Below, one piece after another: positions 58,331 to 64,000 of a stretch of DNA of 64,000 nucleotides (position 1 is the first letter of the stretch; each line of letters opens with the position of its first letter). Source of the DNA: Jaltomata sinuosa (taxonomy: Eukaryota; Streptophyta; Magnoliopsida; Solanales; Solanaceae); the NCBI GenBank assembly GCA_003996215.1, contig QJPP01001747.1, forward strand, positions 1 through 64,000. Reading direction: 5' to 3'. Made by a program: the position numbers and the translations under genes. Below the pieces are notes generated by a model. That model was not told the DNA's origin. It did not search any database and was given only the letters and a program-made list of their open reading frames with translations.

Positions 58331-59000
58331 GAGCTGCTCCTTAAGCTCTCTCAACTCAGCAGTATCCATACAGTAGGGAGGAATAGAAATACGCCTGGTG
58401 CCTGGCTCTAACTTAATGGCAAAATCAATATCCCTCTCAGGTGGAAGGCTTGTCAGGTCGGTAGAAAACACATCTAGGAAGTCTCTAACCATAGGAACAG
58501 ACTCAGGAGACGTAGAGTCAACACTAGCATCTCAGACATATGCTAGATAAGCTAGACACCCACTGGAAATCAACTTCCTAGATCGAAGACAAGAGATGAT
58601 CCCAGACGGTGCATGGCTAACAAAACCCTGCCACACAATCGGGGACACACCGGGCATGGCTATGGTAATGGTCTTGGCATAACAATCCAAAACTACACGG
58701 TGAGGGGATAACCATTTCATGCCCAGTGTCACATTAAAGTCTAAAATATCAAGTATTATTAAGTCAGCCCAAGTATCCAAATCACCAACGAAAATCATAC
58801 AGGATCTCACAATCCAATCCACTACTAAGGAATCTCCTACTGGGGTCGAAATAGAAATAGGAACAGACAATGGCTCACTAGCAAACCCCAAACAAGGCAA
58901 AAAGTAGGCAGATATATACGAACAAGTGGATACAGGATCAAACAATGCATAAGACAGCTGACGACATACAAAAATCATACCTGTGATCATAGCATCCGAG
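58331..59000 (-). pseudogene. Tekay aspartic protease region
   Basis: The minus-strand frame 58532-58990 contains ALFDPVSTCSYIS, which stands where gypsy protease has D-[ST]-G or D-P-G; the Gly is now Val, so cleavage activity is unlikely. DFNVTLGMKWLSPHRVVLDC, the conserved I/V-LGM-x-WL motif after the protease, is well kept (about 58690-58750). Towards RT, DSVSS-like and PPYRM-like linker sequence (58331-58500) is in a broken frame. Confidence 0.8.
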
Positions 59001-59179
59001 GCCTCTGCCTCCGGTCTCCCAGGGACTGCATAGAACTGACGATGACCTCCACCGGCCCGACGTCCATCCCTACCACCTGCTCTGCCATGTGGGGCACCAC
59101 CCCTAGCCTTACCACCACCCCCTCTAGCCGAAGGCTGAACTGCTTGTAATGGCTCAACCGACTGAACTGTACCCTGCTG

Positions 59180-60489
59180 GGGGCAATCACTAGCAAAGTG
59201 ACCAACTACACCACAAGTGTAACAAGCCCCTGACGACCTACCCAGTCAGAATGAACCAGTAGAACCCAAATGGACACCACAACATGATGCCCTGAAAGAT
59301 GCACCCCTCGAAGACTGATCGCTCTAGCCCTGATGTCTACCCTGACCCTGCTCAAACTGAGACCCCGAAGCCTGGAGTGACACCTGTATCGGTCGGCTAG
59401 ATTGACCCTGATGCTGTTGTGGCTGATAACCTCAGCCCCACTAGCTGGAACCTCTACCACTGTGCGTAGAACCATTGTAACCACCCTGATGTCGAGGTCT
59501 CTTATCTCTGGCCTCGAAATCATGATGACGTGAATCCTCAACTATGCGGGCATAATCTGCAATGGCCTGGAATGACTGACCGATAGCAACCAATATCTTT
59601 GCAGGCTCTCTGAACTCTCTCCGTAGCCCCCAAACTAATCTACGGACTCTGTCAGCCTCAGTAGGCATAATAATGGCCCCAACGGGAGCAAGCTGATGGA
59701 AATGGGTCTCATACTCCGAAACGGTCATGGTATCCTGGGAAAGTTTAGTGAACTCCTCCCTCCGACGCTCTCGATCGCTCTGTGGCAAGAACTTGGCCAT
59801 AAAGGCCTCATAGAACTCAGACCAGGTCAGAGGAGGCAATGCAGAAGATCTGCAAGCAAACTGTGACCTCCACCATAACTTCAATGGACCCTCCAGCTGA
59901 TATGAAGTATATCCTATCCCATGGGTCTCCAATAAGCCCAAATGGTGCAACATCTCCTCGCAGGTAGTGATAAATTCATGTGGGTCCTGACCCTGTGTAC
60001 TAGCAAACCTCGGCGGTGCCAATCTCAGAAACCTACCCAAGGCCTTCTGCTCCATCTCTGTCATATTAGGGAGAGAAGAAAGAGGCTGGGCGACCGATGG
60101 AACTGGAACAACCTCAGCACGGGGAGCCGCAGTAAGAAGTTGCACTCCTGAACTCTGAACACCTAGGGCTTCCTCCTGAGCAGATGTATATGCTACCTCT
60201 GAATGTCTCTCTCCAATCATACCCAAAAGCTGAAGTAACACACCCCGAATATCTGAAGACGAAGTTGGGGCTGAAGCTGGCACTGGAGCTGGTGGTACGT
60301 GGGCTGCTACTCTGGAGCTAACTCTGGCTCGTAGTTGTACTCAGGCGCTATATCCGCTCTAGCTGGCGCTGCTGCTCTAGGAAAACCTCTAGCCCTACCT
60401 CGGTGTCCACCCCGGCCCCTAGCTAGAGTCGGAGGTATAGGGGCAGGAGGCTCTCCACCGCCTGAAGTTGTAGCTCTCGTATGAACCAT
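59180..60489 (-). pseudogene. Tekay gag with CCHC knuckle
   Basis: ATG at 60489 gives MVHTRATTSGGGEPPAPIPP and an Arg/Gly-rich N-terminus. A stop and frame change near 60300 lead to the long frame 59441-60283 with the gag domain: RFLRLAPPRFASTQGQDP, LWWRSQF, TWSEFYEAFMAKFLPQ, REEFTKLSQDTMTVSEYE and RRLVWGLRREFREP. The zinc knuckle CYTCGVVGHFASDC lies at 59183-59224 after another frame change near 59440. Gag assembles the particle and binds RNA. This is the best preserved coding block of the element (about 280 codons open). Confidence 0.9.
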
Positions 60490-60686
60490 ATACAGAAGAG
60501 TGAACCAGAACAAGTGAGATTTTCAGGAACTTTCAAGGATACTACACACGAAAGAGGAAAAAGAACAATCCATTTTCCTAAGATGTCACTATAGCCTCCC
60601 GAAGATTGAGTACGGATGTCTTCGCCCTGATCCGCAGGACTCTACTAGATATTGGCTCCTATACCAATGACACCAGTGAACCTAGA

Positions 60687-60698
60687 CCTCTGATACCA
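60687..60698 (-). other. Primer-binding site, initiator tRNA-Met
   Basis: The element strand reads TGGTATCAGAGG; 11 of 12 match the usual TGGTATCAGAGC, three bases from the LTR end CGTGACA. Confidence 0.88.
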
Positions 60699-60701
60699 AG
60701 A

Positions 60702-63700
60702 TGTCACGACCTGATTTCTCAGTCATGATGGCACCTACAACCCCCCAGTAGGCGAACCAATTCTTGTAGCCCGGAACGGTTAGTAATGGTCTAACTTCTA
60801 ACAGTTTAAGCGAAAGATTCAATAATAAAGCGGAAGCAAAGGGCATAAGGGAAAGAAGATATATAACAAGAGTAAAACGTAAGAAAAGCAGAAACTAAAC
60901 CAACCCAAAACCTGGTATCAAGTGTATAAGAGCCGAACTACAATAGGAGTACAAAAGGTCCAAAACATGAGTACAGAATATACAAAATATAAACCAAGTC
61001 AAGCTCTGAACACCAAGAGCTCACCCTCAGCCTGGATGATCCAAAAATAGTTGCCCGCACGAGTCTCCAGCTCTCTAACGACGATGGACCACACCAGGAT
61101 CTAAACCAGAAGATGCAAGGGGGTAGGATGAGCACCAAATGTGAAGCATAAGTTACCCAGTAGGTATCATAGGCCGACTGGGCACATATAAAGTAAAAGA
61201 ATAGTAGGAGGAAGAGTAGAAATAAACAGTCACAAAAATCAATATTAAAGTACACAGGAACTAGCCCAGAGGGAAGACAACAGAAAACAACAAGCAAGGC
61301 TAGCAAATAAAATATATACATGGCAAACACAGGTGAAAATGAGAACGAAGCACCTGGGATCCCCGCAAAAAGAGTATATATATAGATAAGTTCTAGCAAG
61401 GGACGGTGTACCGGTAATCTCAAGTATATAGAATGGGAGAGAAATATAAAGTAGACATGCTCGATAAACAGAATGAATAAACACCCAAACCATGCCAATT
61501 CTCAAATCCATAAGTAAAAGTCTAGCAAATACAATTCCACAGTTGTAATCGTAGTAGACAACAAATCCACAATTAAGTAAAGAGAGTCTACCTACAGTCC
61601 CCCAGCCGCCCATACAACCGAGGAACGCATTCAAGTGAAAACAAACCCTCCAGCTGCCCATACAACCGAAGCGTACAATCAACAAATAGAAAACAAGGGT
61701 GGTACCTCAAACGATGTATGTTATGATGCATGATGACCTCAGGGTGAAATAGAACCTCTGTATATACCTCATTCGGTGTCGATCGGGCCCAGCATACAGG
61801 TTCCATGGAAGGACTCAGCCCGTATACCTCTACACCACCATACACCCTTCCCCCCAACATACGCAGCCCGAAGCCTCTGGCCCAGAGCGGCAAGGTCCAT
61901 GGAGGTCCCAGACACCATACTAAAACTCAAAATCAAAATGTGTCCTCCAGAATTGAGCTTGGGTTCAAGCCAGTGGCTAAATCTCATGTATGCATGCCTA
62001 GGCCCTGCTTAGGACTAAAACTGTGAAAAAATGCCTCAAAACCCTTCCAAGGGTGCCCGGGCATAATCGGGTCTAAAACAGTAGTAAAATCTCTCAGATG
62101 CTCGACCCAGCTGAGCCTAAAGCCATTTCAAATCAGTAAGAAAACTCAGCTAGCACTCTGTCCCGATCGAGTCTTGCAATAGTAGTAAATCATGATAAAA
62201 CCATATTCTTAACCTTTTTTTCCCGAAAGGAGATCCACATATCATGTCAAATAATTTCCAAATCCAATTTCATTGAAAATGGGCCCCCGGGGCCATGCAA
62301 GGTTTAGAAAATCAATTTTCGTAGGCCTGAAGCCAAAAACCATAATGAAACATGGAAAAACTTCTTTTTATGCATGAAAATGATATGATCATCACAAATA
62401 GCTGCCCGACAGCTCACAATCAACCTAACGGCTCTGCACAAACTCCGAAGCTATTCAGCAAGCATAACCAGCCTAGAAGGATATTTCTATGTTCGGGACT
62501 CGTTAACATTCCCAATAATCCTACCTTCTATATTCCAGAGTCAACAAGACCTCACGGGGTCACAAGGGTAATAAATATATAAATTAATAGGAATACTACA
62601 TACAACGGAGGGAAGAAATAGGACGAATCATGGAAAAGCGGTCAAGGTCTGTGGTACCAACCTAATTAACCAACCCAAGGATGCCAACTAGTACAATTTT
62701 ACCTGATATATGCGAAGTCTAGGGAGTTAAGCCATAACCTACCTGTCGTCTGATGACAAGCTATGAGAACGATGATATCTGAGGCCGAGCTGCTCCGAGA
62801 AGTTCCAAACGAGAATCAAACTATCAAATTCATGAATATAATGTTAAAACGAGTCTAACAGTACCCATATTGCTACAATTGTAGCCGAGTCAATATCCGG
62901 GTCAAAAGCGGGCCTATGGGGATCATAACCCGAAACCAAAAATAAAAAGAACCACGATGCCAAGAAGGCATGCTCCAAATTTGAGCACAAATGACCAAGG
63001 AAAAAGGCGTCAAAATAGCCCGCAAAGGTTGGAGTTTAAAGAATGGAATTTTGGAAATTAAAAAGGAAATTGGGCAAGAAATACTTACCACAAACGCGAA
63101 AACCCGAGTCAAGAAGGATAATTTACCACTCCCACGAGCATGCACCAACTGGACGATCAGAATTCACAAGCAAAAACTCAAGCTTAGAGAAGGGCATCAA
63201 TGGATGTTTTAAGAAATTTCAAGAGAAGAGGGAACTTACCAAATGACGAAGAAGTACTGAAAATCCACAAACAATCGACTCCCCAAGGCTTAGAATCAAA
63301 ATGGAGCAATTTGGTGGAGAGAATTTAGAGTTTATAGTGAGAAAAAGTGAGAGATAATGCTGGAAAAATGAACTCCCAGCTTTATATAGTTGTTGGAAAA
63401 TGGATAGTGCTATTGGCACTAGGCCAGCGCCAATAACGCTGAAGGGGTGGCAGGCGCCTCAACGCTATCGTGCTGGCCTTGGCGCGATTGCACTGAAGGC
63501 TGGCCTGCAACTATTTTTCTGCAATTTCTCTAACACTCCACGAGGTGTTTTAGGCACAATCGAAAATCGATATTAAAAAAACAATAATGCTAACAGAGTG
63601 GAAACGATGTTCCGGACTCAACAGAATCAACTAAACTCTCATACGAGGTCATTTCAGAGAAATGTTGACCCAAATCAACACTGACGAAAAGGAACTCAAA

Positions 63701-64000
63701 GGCTCGAAATGAGTCTGGCTCACCCGAAACCCGAACCAACCACTTTTCTAGCCTAAACTCAATATTCCTAAGCTGATGGAACTGTCGGATTTCGAATCCG
63801 ACACTCTGATCATCGAAAGTCACTTAAAGTTGTACTTTCAACTCCAAATGGCTTGAAAACTGAGAAAACAACACAAAACTACACCAAAAGTTCTCAGGCC
63901 TCAACTAAAGGTCCTACTAGACCAAAGTCATCGCTCCGGAGCTAACGAAATTGTCAGAATTCAATTCCGAACATGTTAGCTAAGAATGTTGACTAAAGTC
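60702..64000 (-). repeat. 5' LTR of the right Tekay element (partial at window end)
   Basis: It aligns with 51985 to about 55360 of the 3' LTR, so roughly 175 bp are missing beyond the window. A short deletion near 60960 and the single TATA copy at 63380-63388 distinguish it from its partner. Confidence 0.9.

Larger units (their letters stand above)
51985..64000 (-). mobile_element. Tekay/Del-type Ty3/gypsy chromovirus, nearly complete
   Basis: Minus-strand order from right to left: 5' LTR 60702-64000 (its outer end lies about 0.2 kb beyond the window), primer-binding site 60687-60698, gag, protease, RT, RNase H, integrase with chromodomain (60489 to about 55560), 3' LTR 51985-55534. The LTRs are about 3.5 kb, typical of this clade. 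Coding is broken by stops and small indels but all domains are present in order. The flank CGTAC (51980-51984) is the expected target site; its partner is outside the window. Confidence 0.92.

Noticed and set aside
1..64000. CRISPR arrays, bacterial operons, integrated pararetrovirus or other viral genes
   Set aside because: Tandem repeats lack CRISPR spacing. No Shine-Dalgarno/operon layout and no caulimovirid movement or coat protein motif was seen; all RT-like sequence fits Ty1/copia, Ty3/gypsy or LINE.

Overview
This is plant nuclear DNA made almost entirely of transposable elements in various states of decay. It looks like a eudicot, and the families resemble those common in Solanaceae. 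That lineage call rests on remembered family resemblance, not on a search. I found no intact host gene, no complete tRNA or rRNA gene and no CRISPR array. Every recognisable protein fragment belongs to a retroelement and carries stops, frameshifts or deletions.

Layout. 1-4811: 3' end of a plus-strand Ty3/gypsy chromovirus of Tekay/Del type (integrase, chromodomain remnant, 3.3 kb LTR), inserted into an L1-type LINE (4812-7140). 7141-9498: short remnants plus a clean Tourist/PIF-Harbinger MITE (7981-8436, TTA target duplication). 9499-17021: a Sirevirus-like Ty1/copia element on the minus strand, complete at both ends (CAATT target duplication) but with integrase and most of RT deleted. 17022-21100: AT-rich, with a direct duplication and one copy of a dispersed repeat. 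21105-23952: a copia gag fragment, then the 3' end of a second Sirevirus-like element with a well preserved extra ORF. 23953-36000: a nest of four gypsy pieces (A in B, B next to C, C in D). 36001-39286: AT-rich with a 169-bp tandem repeat. 39287-44782: a young Ty1/copia-derived element (384-bp LTRs differing at only 4 positions, ATAAT target duplication). 44783-47316: short repeats, Stowaway-like debris and an inverted second copy of the 18.65-kb dispersed repeat. 47317-51850: an older Ty1/copia element. 51985-64000: a minus-strand Tekay gypsy element with two ~3.5 kb LTRs, the 5' one cut by the window end.

How the parts work together. The autonomous design (gag, protease, RT/RNase H, integrase, LTR promoter, primer-binding site, polypurine tract) is visible in pieces, but no copy looks able to encode its own transposition. 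Most elements have a primer-binding site matching the 3' end of initiator tRNA-Met (TGGTATCAGAGC).

The young copia element at 39287-44782 is the most interesting object. The sequence directly after its 5' LTR instead fits the anticodon arm of tRNA-Ile(IAU). Its leader holds a run of hairpins resembling tRNA T-arms. Its coding region is dead although its LTRs are almost identical, which implies recent mobilisation in trans. The other striking signal is a short near-palindromic motif (ACCWGGTCCCTCA and variants) scattered about 25 times through the 9499-17021 element.
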